Positions 1-6,389 of a stretch of DNA of 6,577 nucleotides are shown here, piece by piece. This DNA is from Nitrospiraceae bacterium (lineage in GTDB: Bacteria > Nitrospirota > Nitrospiria > Nitrospirales > UBA8639), in contig DOFS01000615.1 of the NCBI GenBank assembly GCA_003523945.1, positions 1-6,577 of the forward strand. Reading direction: 5' to 3'. Position 1 is the stretch's first letter; each line of letters begins with the position of its first letter. The notes beneath the pieces are model-generated. The model had not been told where the DNA came from, did no database searches, and was given only the letters and a program-made list of their open reading frames with translations. The translations under genes and the position numbers were made by a program.

Positions 1-129
1 AGATGGGAGATGAGGGCGAAGGGATGTGATCGATATCATGTTCATTTTGACCAGTTTTTTTGCTATGTCGAGAAAATTAAAAAGGATTTTCCATCTCTGC
101 CGCACTCTAGAACCAGAGGACTGAGGTGA
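1..129 (+). CDS. Possible C-terminal end of a gene cut by the window edge, unknown function
   Basis: Frame 1 is open from the first base to a TGA at 127-129, giving 42 codons with no start required because the gene would begin outside the window. The residues are rich in aromatic and charged types (for example CDRYHVHFDQFF followed by YVEKIKKDFPSLPH), which looks more protein-like than the other frames here. A hairpin starts at the stop codon, as expected at a gene end. I do not recognise the family. An open run of this length can occur by chance, so this is a weak call that the upstream sequence would settle. Confidence 0.28.
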   Translation, partial: RWEMRAKGCDRYHVHFDQFFCYVEKIKKDFPSLPHSRTRGLR

Positions 130-160
130 AAAACCCCACAAGTTTGCCCCGGGGTTTACC
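126..160. terminator. GC-rich hairpin, possible transcription terminator
   Basis: AAACCCC at 131-137 pairs perfectly with GGGGTTT at 151-157 around a 13-base loop. GGT at 126-128 can also pair with ACC at 158-160 if three bases bulge. On the plus strand no T run follows. On the minus strand the right arm reads GGGGTTTTT, so a Rho-independent terminator acting on minus-strand transcription is the better fit. It could also mark the end of the possible gene at 1-129. Confidence 0.35.
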
Positions 161-700
161 TGCAACACCCCTACGGAACCGGTCGTATCAAATTTTGAAC
201 TCATAACATTTATCCCCGCTGGACCCATCGCCTTATCAGTCTACGACACATTTCCTTATTGATTCTCCGGTTCCTCATACCTAATGGTTGACTCCTGCAT
301 TTCCCCGGCGCTCTCCTGTATTGACCCGTCAACTAGCCTGTTAGATGGCATAAAAGAATTGATAAATGGATACGTTCCCTTGGGTGAGGTGGAAGGACGG
401 GATGTCTGAATTCCCCCTTATACACGGACACTCGCTTGGTCGTGTTTTCTGGACCAGGTTGGTTTCTTGAGTCGCCACGTCACGACTACGGCACTGCCTG
501 ACTTGCTAGACACGTGTTTCGTATTGATGAGTGCCTTCGCGTGTGTGCGCTCAGTGCGAAAACGCCCCTTCCAAGCCACTTGTTTTATCCTGGTCGTTTG
601 GGAGATTCGGCCTGGCTGGCGCTCTTGTGAGCGACCAATTCAGGCTTCAGTCTTGAGTTTGAGTGTCATGGGTTGAGCATGGATATCTCTAGAGGGATCG
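161..700. other. Stretch without a recognisable gene
   Basis: No frame on either strand gives a recognisable domain, and no ORF with a good ribosome-binding site was found. A 69-codon open frame at 467-676 has a low-complexity, Cys-, Val- and Arg-rich product that resembles no family and has no ribosome-binding site. A short perfect hairpin, CGCTC and GAGCG around a four-base loop, lies near 620-633. The stretch looks like non-coding or decayed sequence. Confidence 0.5.
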
Positions 701-808
701 GTGGTATCAATTATGCTAGGAAAGCCTGAGGAAGACGAGAAGCAATCATCTCATGAACGAGCGAGTTGGACAGGCACTCTTAGAACCATCAGACAAAGAG
801 GATTGGAA

Positions 809-952
809 ATGCAGACAGGAACGATGGCCGATCACATCATTATAGGAAATTCACCTGGGGTTTTGGCACAGGAAATTCTGCCTAAGGTCGTCGCGCATAC
901 TATGAATATGATTGAACAGGTTGTTGGTAGGAGGTTCTCGTGCCTGAATTAA
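809..952 (+). CDS. Small hypothetical protein, 47 residues
   Basis: The ATG at 809 is preceded by AGAGGA at 797-802 with six bases between, a good ribosome-binding site. That is why I prefer it to the in-frame upstream start at 701, which has none. The product has a plausible protein core (residues about 6-40, including GVLAQEILPKVVAHTMNMIEQVV, shown here in pieces: GVLAQEILPK, then VVAHTMNMIEQVV) that could form an amphipathic helix. No known domain, signal peptide or membrane segment is seen. Its end overlaps the start of the mini-ORF at 940. It could be a small adaptor, the remnant of a longer gene, or chance. Function unknown. Confidence 0.3.
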   Translation: MQTGTMADHIIIGNSPGVLAQEILPKVVAHTMNMIEQVVGRRFSCLN

Positions 953-984
953 ATACGCGGCAAATTCCAGAGGAGGGAGTATGA
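928..984 (+). promoter_or_regulatory. Strong ribosome-binding site with a 14-codon mini-ORF overlapping the next start
   Basis: TAGGAGGT at 928-935 is close to a full anti-16S match and lies five bases before a GTG at 940. That GTG opens a frame of only 14 codons, MPELNTRQIPEEGV, ending at TGA 982-984, which overlaps the next ATG at 984 as TGATG. The mini-ORF also overlaps the end of the ORF at 809-952. It could be a leader peptide that couples translation to the downstream ORF, or the beginning of a gene broken by a frameshift. The strong site makes translation likely; the meaning is inference. Confidence 0.35.
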
Positions 985-1169
985 TGAATCGATCAGAATC
1001 GCCCACAGAATCACAAAGAAAACATCCGTCCACGCGGAGGGAGAACACTGTTTTAAAAGATCGACTTCAGTTTGCACGTGAATATTCTCATCCCATTTCG
1101 GCGATTGTTGGCGGGGTCAAAGTACTCAATCAGTTTTTGATTAAACGTCAGACGAAAGTCGGAACCTGA
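984..1169 (+). CDS. Small hypothetical protein, 61 residues, possible histidine-kinase remnant
   Basis: AGGAGGGAG at 971-979 is a strong ribosome-binding site for the double ATG at 981 and 984. The second ATG has the better spacing, seven bases from GGAGG. The first half is polar and basic, rich in Ser, Arg and Glu. The second half contains FAREYSHPISAIVGGVKVL (from residue 30). This resembles the H-box of histidine kinases, which usually reads Ser-His, four residues, Pro, then a hydrophobic stretch with Ile and Gly. Here the four residues between His and Pro are missing, and no ATPase domain follows. A receiver gene lies 116 bases downstream, which fits a two-component context. It could be a kinase fragment or an unrelated small protein. 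Confidence 0.35.
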   Translation: MNRSESPTESQRKHPSTRRENTVLKDRLQFAREYSHPISAIVGGVKVLNQFLIKRQTKVGT

Positions 1170-1285
1170 TATTCCACGAGGACGATGCTATTCCTCAGTC
1201 ATTGTCCTGCAAGTTGCGGGATGGACTGTACATAAATCCTGGGCAACACCTGGGTCAAATCTGGACTATGACTATGGAGGACAAG

Positions 1286-1803
1286 ATGTCCACTCGGATT
1301 TTGGTGGTCGATGATGAGACAGACTGTGCGCGCTTTGTAGCCGAGGCGATTGGGGGATGGGGGTTTGAGGTGGTGGCCACCTTAAACGGGCGCGAAGGTC
1401 TCGACGTGTTTCATGCCATGCCTTTCGATGGAATTTTGCTTGACCTAGAGATGCCGGCCATGAATGGATGGACCATGCTGGATGAACCATGCTGGATGAA
1501 CCGCGATGGCTGGGTAGCGAGGTCCCGGTCATTGTTATGTCGAACGAGACGGATTATGTAAAACTCCAGAATTTTCTTGGAGAGGGGGCTCAGGATTATT
1601 TGGTGAAACCGTTCAGTCATCTTCTCCTGCTCCAGAAATTGTTCCGGCATTTCCCTTGGCGGATGAGTGCGGAAAACCGATCAGCCTTAATTACCGATAA
1701 GACCGGGGAGGTGAATTCTTATCAAGGAAAGGACGCTCTCCTGGCCCACAGGAGCGCTTGGCTCTGTGAGAGGAAATGTGATTGGAGGAGACCTGAGTTG
1801 TAA
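1286..1803 (+). pseudogene. Response regulator receiver, interrupted by a frameshift
   Basis: The ATG at 1286 has GGAGG at 1276-1280, five bases upstream. In-frame ATGs at 1268 and 1274 lack such a site. The first frame gives a receiver N-terminus: acidic pair Asp9-Asp10 and phospho-acceptor Asp53 in GILLDLEMP. A 14-bp tandem duplication then shifts the frame and the ORF ends at 1561 after 91 codons. The rest of the receiver continues in the +2 frame to 1803: Ser81 in VIVMS and the invariant Lys103 in YLVKPF. Removing one 14-bp copy joins both parts into one 167-residue protein with a complete receiver of about 120 residues and an undefined 45-residue tail. As it stands, the product lacks the Ser/Thr and Lys switch residues and should be inactive. 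It would have been a phosphorylated partner of a nearby sensor kinase. A sequencing or assembly error is an alternative. Confidence 0.85.
1472..1502 (+). repeat. 14-bp tandem duplication (2.2 copies) that shifts the reading frame
   Basis: The unit CCATGCTGGATGAA occurs at 1473-1486 and again, identically, at 1487-1500. The period of 14 holds for 1472-1502. Because 14 is not a multiple of 3, the second copy moves the receiver gene out of frame at codon Glu67. Perfect identity suggests a recent slippage event, and loss of one copy would restore the gene. Confidence 0.97.
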
Positions 1804-2206
1804 GAGTGCTCTCCACCTTTGTCGGTATTCCTCCTTCTTTTCCTGTCTTATCCTGGTGCCCATGTTTCTCATCGTCATGATTGAGAAAGAACCGTATGCC
1901 TTCACGAAAGTCCGCAAGTAAATTTCCATTCGCTAATGGCCTTGCCCCGACGAGCTATTTTTCTCTCACAGCCTGGCGAAGTTCCCTCAGGTGATTGCGG
2001 AGAAGCTGTTCCGGAGATTTCGTGGCGTTGTGGAGATCGACAAAGTCGAGGAAACCCCGGCATTGGTCCCGATCCTCTTCGGGAATAAGGATGTTATGGG
2101 CAGGGCAAGAAAGCAATTCAATGAGAAATGGAGAGGTACCCGCCGGTTCCGAGAACAGCGGGGTTTGAGGGTGTAGTAGATTTCTGTCATAACCCTAAGG
2201 TGAACC

Positions 2207-2341
2207 ATGAAAACTTAAAAGTCTGTCCATGAAGGAAAGACCGCAAAGGTTTTAGCATTCCCACTCCAAAAGACCAAGGATGTGGCTTGCAGGACTCTCC
2301 CCGGTGTCGGGAAAAACGGGAAATCAAACTTTTCGGCTTAA
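2207..2341 (+). pseudogene. Possible small gene stopped at its fourth codon
   Basis: The ATG at 2207 is preceded by AAGGTGA at 2197-2203, a fair ribosome-binding site. The frame reads Met-Lys-Thr and then meets TAA at 2216-2218. After that stop the same frame stays open for 40 codons to TAA at 2339-2341, with a basic, protein-like product (KTAKVLAFPLQKTKDVA in its first part). A single nonsense change in a small gene of about 44 codons would give this picture, but so could chance. I do not recognise a family. Confidence 0.2.
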
Positions 2342-2720
2342 CTGGCGGGGCGGAAGAAGGGCGGCAAGACCAGGCAATCCCAACCGGTCTTCTCTTGTGT
2401 CTCTTTAATAAAAATTGAAGGCATGAATTGCGAAACGTGCATATAAATTGTGTGAACAGATGGCAGCATGGTTATATGATCGGGAGGATTGGTTTCGTGC
2501 GGAAATGGATGTCTTGACCCAAAAAGAGGATGGGGCAAAAGGAGGAGCCTGGTTGCGGGATGACTTGCGCCAGAGAAATGACTTTCTAGGCACACCCAAA
2601 TCATGGCAAGAATGCGCGGGGGTCGGTCAGATTGCCTCGGCCTAGATTAATAGGTCGTCAGATTTTTCTCAGTATACCGGCGATATCCTGTCCCATATCC
2701 ACATGTCGTTCGACTTTATT

Positions 2721-2745
2721 TCACCTCGTTTATAATCTTAGGTGA
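2721..2745 (+). promoter_or_regulatory. Consensus -10 box inside a perfect inverted repeat
   Basis: TATAAT at 2731-2736 matches the sigma-70 -10 consensus exactly. It is enclosed by TCACCT at 2721-2726 and AGGTGA at 2740-2745, a perfect 6-bp inverted repeat with a 13-base spacer, as would suit an operator for a dimeric repressor. The -35 region is poor (TTCGAC at 2709-2714, only two matches) and no clear gene starts shortly downstream. The promoter reading is therefore uncertain. Confidence 0.25.
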
Positions 2746-3568
2746 TTGCACGCAGGTTCAAGCCTGAATTTTCCTTTGATGCGGATTGTTCTTAACATAA
2801 GGGAAATTTTGGATTCTTTTTTGCTATGGCAGGACGTGTGGGGGGAACTATACCGTCACCCTTTATCCCCATAGAATCCGGATAATTATTTTATTAAGTG
2901 AGGTGTCCGAGAGCCAATTCCCAAGCAACCTCAACTCACGCCTGTCACAAGCCAAGAAAATAACGGCTGGGGTCGAAAGGAATGAGTCGCTTGTCCGGTC
3001 TAGGGTGGAAAAGGTTTCCTATGCTAACAGGGCAGTATCTCTTCGAATGACCATCACGCAATCACTTCAATCTAACAAGTCTTTTGATTTCTAAACATCA
3101 AGACGAATGTTCCCTCTGTGAAGATTGATCCGGTGGATTGATTTCCAGGTCTTGTCACAGCATCAGAAGGGACAAATTCGCTTGCGTGTGGTGGGTTGGA
3201 CTCTATCAGGATTCTGAGTGCAGAAGCATTGTATAACGCAAAACATCCATTATCCTTATTTTCCGCCGGAATTTCGGGTAAGGGGTCCATCCTATTGACC
3301 AGGCTTTATCAGCATGCTAATTACCATCGACCGTCGGGTCCTGATATTGAATTTTTCCTCTGTACATTTTTAGCTTGCCTGTATTGACCACATCTTTCGT
3401 GGTGATCTGATCCCTCAAAGTTGTGTCGAGGCTAAACGACGAATATTGAAGAGCCAGAAGAGGATACCAGTTTGCGCAACCCTTTCCTTGTTCTCTTTCT
3501 GCGGCCTGTCGAAGGCTGAAAGGGGTAAGGGTTACTCTTCGGCTCAGAAGGAGTTTTGACGAACCTCG

Positions 3569-5779
3569 ATGATGCAGATACCAACCAGTTCGTATCAATG
3601 GTTGTCATGGCTTCGCATCTTCCTTGTAGTCGGAGTTCTGGCCCTCGGAGCCGTGGCGGTTTACCTGCTTGAAAATCAAACTGTGGAAGCTGCCGGTAGA
3701 AGCCTGACCCAGGTCGCGGCTGATATTGCCTATAAGGTGGACCTGCTCCTGTTTGAGCGGTATGGGGATATTCAAACCATGGCCCAATCAGGTGTCTTTC
3801 ATGGCCAGGACGTCCAGGCAATGAACAATTATTTTGATTTGCTTCAGAAAGCCTACCCTGTCTATCGATGGTTAGCGGTTACCGATGGGCAGGGGAGGAT
3901 CATTGCCGCCTCCGACCGGTCCAGTATTGGAGGAGACCAGAGTCAAGAGCACTGGTTTCAAGTTGTGCGGGATAGGGGCGGTATTCATATTCAAAATGCC
4001 GAGCCCTCCCCTGAAGTCGGAGGGGTAATGGCCGTAGCTTTTTCGGCTCCGATCCTTGGCTCTCCGGACGAGTTTTTGGGTGCCGTGACTGCACGGGTCG
4101 GGCTCCCTGATCTCCAGCAGGTTTTCGACCGGACCGTCATTCCTATTCAGATGGCTGAAGGCACTTCTGCGATGGGTGAGTGGCATTTGCTGGACAAAGA
4201 TGGCAACCTCCTTGCCGATTCGGTTCTACACGAAGAGGGAAAAGTTAATCTGGGAGACCTTGGAGTGCAATCCGCCCTGGTGAGTGCTTCGGGCCCCCCC
4301 GGCTATGTGGAAGAATGGCATAAACGACGAGGGGTCCCAATCCTGAGAGGGTATGCCCGCACCAAAGGCATGGGCGAGTTTCCGAGTCTGCATTGGACGG
4401 TCCTCGTCAACCTGGATCGCAGTGTGATTCTGGCACCCCTGCATCGGATCGTCTGGAATTTGGGTCTTGCCGGAAGTATCATCTTTTTCCCCCTGATTGG
4501 GCTGTTGTATTGGCTCACCTATCTCTTGAAACAGGAATCGGGTCAGGCTCAAGCCGAGGCGGCTCGTGCCTTGAAAGCCGAACAAGATTCTCGCGCGGCG
4601 CGGGATCAGTTGGCGGATGTGCTTGACCATGCACCCGATCCCATCTTTTTTTCCGACACAGAGGGAAACATCACGAGGTTTAGTCGTGGGGCCGAGAGAG
4701 TATTGGGGTATCCCGCCGAAGTCGTCGTCTCGAAGCCCGTGACAGAACTGCTTCTGGAGCCGGGTCAATGGAAGCCAATCCTGGATGAATTAAGCCACAA
4801 AGGGGAGGTGGTTGGTCGTGAAGTGGAATTCCGGAATCCCGATGGCCAAGCGGTGATCATCAGTCTCACGCTTTCAGTTCTTCGAAACGCAGGCGGGGAA
4901 CCGGTCGGGACGGTTGGGTTGTGTAAAGACGTCACCGCCGGAAAGCGAACGGAAGAATCTCTTCGAATCAGCAACCAGGAACTGGAGCATTTTGTCTACG
5001 CCATTTCCCATGACTTACAAGCCCCTCTGCGGGGCATGCAAGGTTTTGCGGTCCTGCTGTTAAAACGAGCCAAGGAGCGGCTGGATCAGAAGGAACGGCA
5101 TTACCTGGAACGGATTCAAAAAGGCGCTGAGCGCATGGAGGAACTCATCCGGGATCTGTTAGATTATTCCCGCATCGAACGCATTACCCACCCATGGGAA
5201 CTCGTGCCCATGGAGCAAATTGTTCATCAGGTTCGTCTGGATATGGAAGACCGTATCCGTCATACCCACGCGGACTTCAAGGTCGAGAGTTCATTGCCAT
5301 GGGTGTATGGAGACCGGGTTCGGCTGGCACAACTCTGGGCCAATCTAGTCTCCAACGCCCTGAAATATGCCAAATCCGGGGAGCCGCCGGTCATCCGTAT
5401 CGGGTGTCAGGAGGATGGCCAATACTTCACTTTCTTTATCCGGGACAACGGGATTGGAATACCTCCTGAGTTTCACGGGAAAATTTTTGGTATCTTCAAT
5501 CGGCTGCATACACACGAACAGATTGAAGGCACGGGTATAGGGCTGGCCATTGTGAAGCGCATTGTGGATTTCCACAGAGGGAAAATTTGGGTAGAGTCCG
5601 AGGAGGGAAAAGGGAGTAGGTTCTTGTTCACCCTTCCCAAAATGTCTGGAGGGTATGGAATAAAAGGACGGCGAGTATTCCCCGAACCACCCGAAAAGAC
5701 CATCGAAGCCACTTACGGTCGCGAGACAGAATCATCATTGAGAACATCGAGTTCCATCCCGTTGTCGGGGAAGGAGTAA
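3569..5779 (+). CDS. Membrane sensor histidine kinase with Cache-like sensor and PAS domain
   Basis: This 736-residue protein should sense an extracytoplasmic signal and phosphorylate a response regulator. Order of parts: transmembrane helix about 13-34; extracytoplasmic region about 35-290 with double-Cache features (YRWLAVTDGQGRIIAAS at 99-115, HWF at 128-130, AVAFSAPI at 155-162); transmembrane helix about 296-320; helical linker to about 347; PAS about 348-455; HisKA about 465-540 with phospho-acceptor His481 in SHDLQAPLR; HATPase about 580-690 with N-box Asn592 and Asn596, G1 DNGIG 626-630 and G2 GTGIGL 654-659. All catalytic motifs are present. The H-box and the ATPase end (VESEEGKGSRFLFTLP) resemble kinases of the Cph1 type that pair with Rcp1-like regulators, but there is no phytochrome domain. 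The ATG at 3569 follows an in-frame stop at 3557. AAGGAG at 3548-3553 is a somewhat distant ribosome-binding site, and a second ATG at 3572 is possible. Residues 691-736 form a tail without a known domain. The ligand cannot be inferred. Confidence 0.95.
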   Translation: MMQIPTSSYQWLSWLRIFLVVGVLALGAVAVYLLENQTVEAAGRSLTQVAADIAYKVDLLLFERYGDIQTMAQSGVFHGQDVQAMNNYFDLLQKAYPVYRWLAVTDGQGRIIAASDRSSIGGDQSQEHWFQVVRDRGGIHIQNAEPSPEVGGVMAVAFSAPILGSPDEFLGAVTARVGLPDLQQVFDRTVIPIQMAEGTSAMGEWHLLDKDGNLLADSVLHEEGKVNLGDLGVQSALVSASGPPGYVEEWHKRRGVPILRGYARTKGMGEFPSLHWTVLVNLDRSVILAPLHRIVWNLGLAGSIIFFPLIGLLYWLTYLLKQESGQAQAEAARALKAEQDSRAARDQLADVLDHAPDPIFFSDTEGNITRFSRGAERVLGYPAEVVVSKPVTELLLEPGQWKPILDELSHKGEVVGREVEFRNPDGQAVIISLTLSVLRNAGGEPVGTVGLCKDVTAGKRTEESLRISNQELEHFVYAISHDLQAPLRGMQGFAVLLLKRAKERLDQKERHYLERIQKGAERMEELIRDLLDYSRIERITHPWELVPMEQIVHQVRLDMEDRIRHTHADFKVESSLPWVYGDRVRLAQLWANLVSNALKYAKSGEPPVIRIGCQEDGQYFTFFIRDNGIGIPPEFHGKIFGIFNRLHTHEQIEGTGIGLAIVKRIVDFHRGKIWVESEEGKGSRFLFTLPKMSGGYGIKGRRVFPEPPEKTIEATYGRETESSLRTSSSIPLSGKE
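5771..5776 (+). promoter_or_regulatory. Ribosome-binding site embedded in the end of the kinase gene
   Basis: AAGGAG forms the last two sense codons (Lys-Glu) of the kinase and lies six bases before the ATG at 5783. The kinase stop TAA at 5777-5779 is followed by a second TAA at 5780-5782, directly before that ATG. This fixes the regulator start and implies translational coupling. Confidence 0.85.
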
Positions 5780-5782
5780 TAA

Positions 5783-6226
5783 ATGAATGTCAATCCGGTT
5801 GAGATTTTGCTGATTGAAGACAATGAAGACGACATCGAACTAACGAGGGAAGCCTTGGATGCGGGAAAGATTGCCAATACTCTCACCGTCATTCGTGATG
5901 GGCAGGAGGCGATTAAGTACCTGTTTGAGAACGTGCAAACACCACTCACGCCGGACCGATATCCAAAATTGATCCTCCTGGATTTGCGATTGCCCAAAGT
6001 GGATGGCATCGAAGTGTTAAAGCGGATCAAAGAGGAACCTGTGCTCTGCCGTGTTCCTGTGGTGGTGCTGACCACCTCGAAACGGGACGAGGATATTGTT
6101 CGATCCTATGACCTGGGAGTGAATTCCTACATTCAAAAACCCGTATATTTTGATAAATTTGTCGAGACAATCAAAACCCTGGAACTCTATTGGGTCTTGA
6201 CGAACATCCCGCCTCCCTATTTGTAG
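5783..6226 (+). CDS. Single-domain response regulator, Rcp1/CheY-like
   Basis: A 147-residue protein made of one receiver domain with no output domain. Key residues are all present: acidic pocket Glu12-Asp13 (IEDNEDD, 11-17), phospho-acceptor Asp67 in LILLDLRLPKVDG, switch Thr97 in VVVLTTS, aromatic Tyr116 and Lys119 in YIQKP. The acidic IEDNEDD start, the long loop before strand three (about 50-60, with TPLTPDRYPK) and the C-terminal helix are typical of Rcp1-type regulators, which are slightly longer than CheY. It starts 3 bases after the kinase stop and shares its transcript, so it is very probably the cognate partner that receives phosphate from His481. Without a DNA-binding or enzymatic domain it must act by binding a protein or by passing phosphate on. 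Intact gene; the last residues (NIPPPYL) are variable. Confidence 0.95.
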   Translation: MNVNPVEILLIEDNEDDIELTREALDAGKIANTLTVIRDGQEAIKYLFENVQTPLTPDRYPKLILLDLRLPKVDGIEVLKRIKEEPVLCRVPVVVLTTSKRDEDIVRSYDLGVNSYIQKPVYFDKFVETIKTLELYWVLTNIPPPYL

Positions 6227-6389
6227 TGTCCTCCGAAGAATCTCGAATTTTTCCCTCAAGTGTGGAAGCGTTGAAACATTCTATGGTGTGGACTCTCGTG
6301 TGTGAGGAGCAGGCTGAGGTCGGTCGGGAGGCGGAGACAAGAGATGCTGTTGCTCAAATATGTACCTGGAGGAAAAGAGGTCGGTTGGG

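Larger units (their letters stand above)
1804..3568. other. Long stretch with no recognisable gene, possibly decayed coding sequence
   Basis: About 1.8 kb carries no identifiable domain on either strand. Several short open frames look partly protein-like but lack good ribosome-binding sites. One spans 1937-2176 (GTG at 1991) and contains LFRRFRGVVEIDKVEETPAL. Another, 2448-2645, contains MAAWLYDREDWFRAEMDVL. Others lie at 2903-3094 and 3196-3387. None matches a family I know. An imperfect hairpin sits at 2366-2391: AAGACC pairs with GGTCTT, GG with CC, with one bulged A, followed by CTCTTGTG and no clear T run. Remnants of lost genes would explain the scattered coding-like pieces, but true intergenic sequence or short unknown genes cannot be excluded. 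Confidence 0.5.

Noticed and set aside
467..676. 69-codon plus-strand open frame
   Set aside because: No ribosome-binding site, odd composition and no resemblance to a known protein.
864..881. TGGCAC followed by TTCTGC, resembling a sigma-54 promoter
   Set aside because: The distance between GG and GC is 13 bases instead of the required 10.
1472..1561. Programmed ribosomal frameshift in the receiver gene
   Set aside because: The frame change coincides exactly with a 14-bp tandem duplication, and no slippery heptamer was seen there, so a mutation explains it better.
1735..1757. Hairpin CTCCTG/CAGGAG near the end of the broken receiver gene as a terminator
   Set aside because: The stem has only six perfect pairs at its core, lies before the stop codon of the second frame and has no T run after it.
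2448..2645. Open frame considered as a transposase fragment
   Set aside because: The Trp- and Asp-rich product looks partly protein-like, but I could not match any transposase motif, and no terminal inverted repeats or target duplications were seen around it.
3295..3321. TTGACC and GCTAAT as a sigma-70 promoter for the kinase
   Set aside because: The spacer is only 15 bases, the -10 has four matches and it is about 240 bases from the start codon. A similar TTGACC at 3384 has no good -10.
3432..3821. 129-codon open frame on the minus strand across the kinase start
   Set aside because: It overlaps the well-supported kinase N-terminus, has no recognisable domain and a Pro-, Arg- and Gly-rich product typical of an antisense shadow.
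4226..4768. 180-codon open frame on the minus strand inside the kinase gene
   Set aside because: It lies wholly opposite the kinase sensor and PAS coding region, shows no known motif, and follows from the codon pattern of the plus strand.
5713..6075. 120-codon open frame on the minus strand across the kinase-regulator junction
   Set aside because: It is opposite two well-supported genes and its Ser- and Thr-rich product has no family features.
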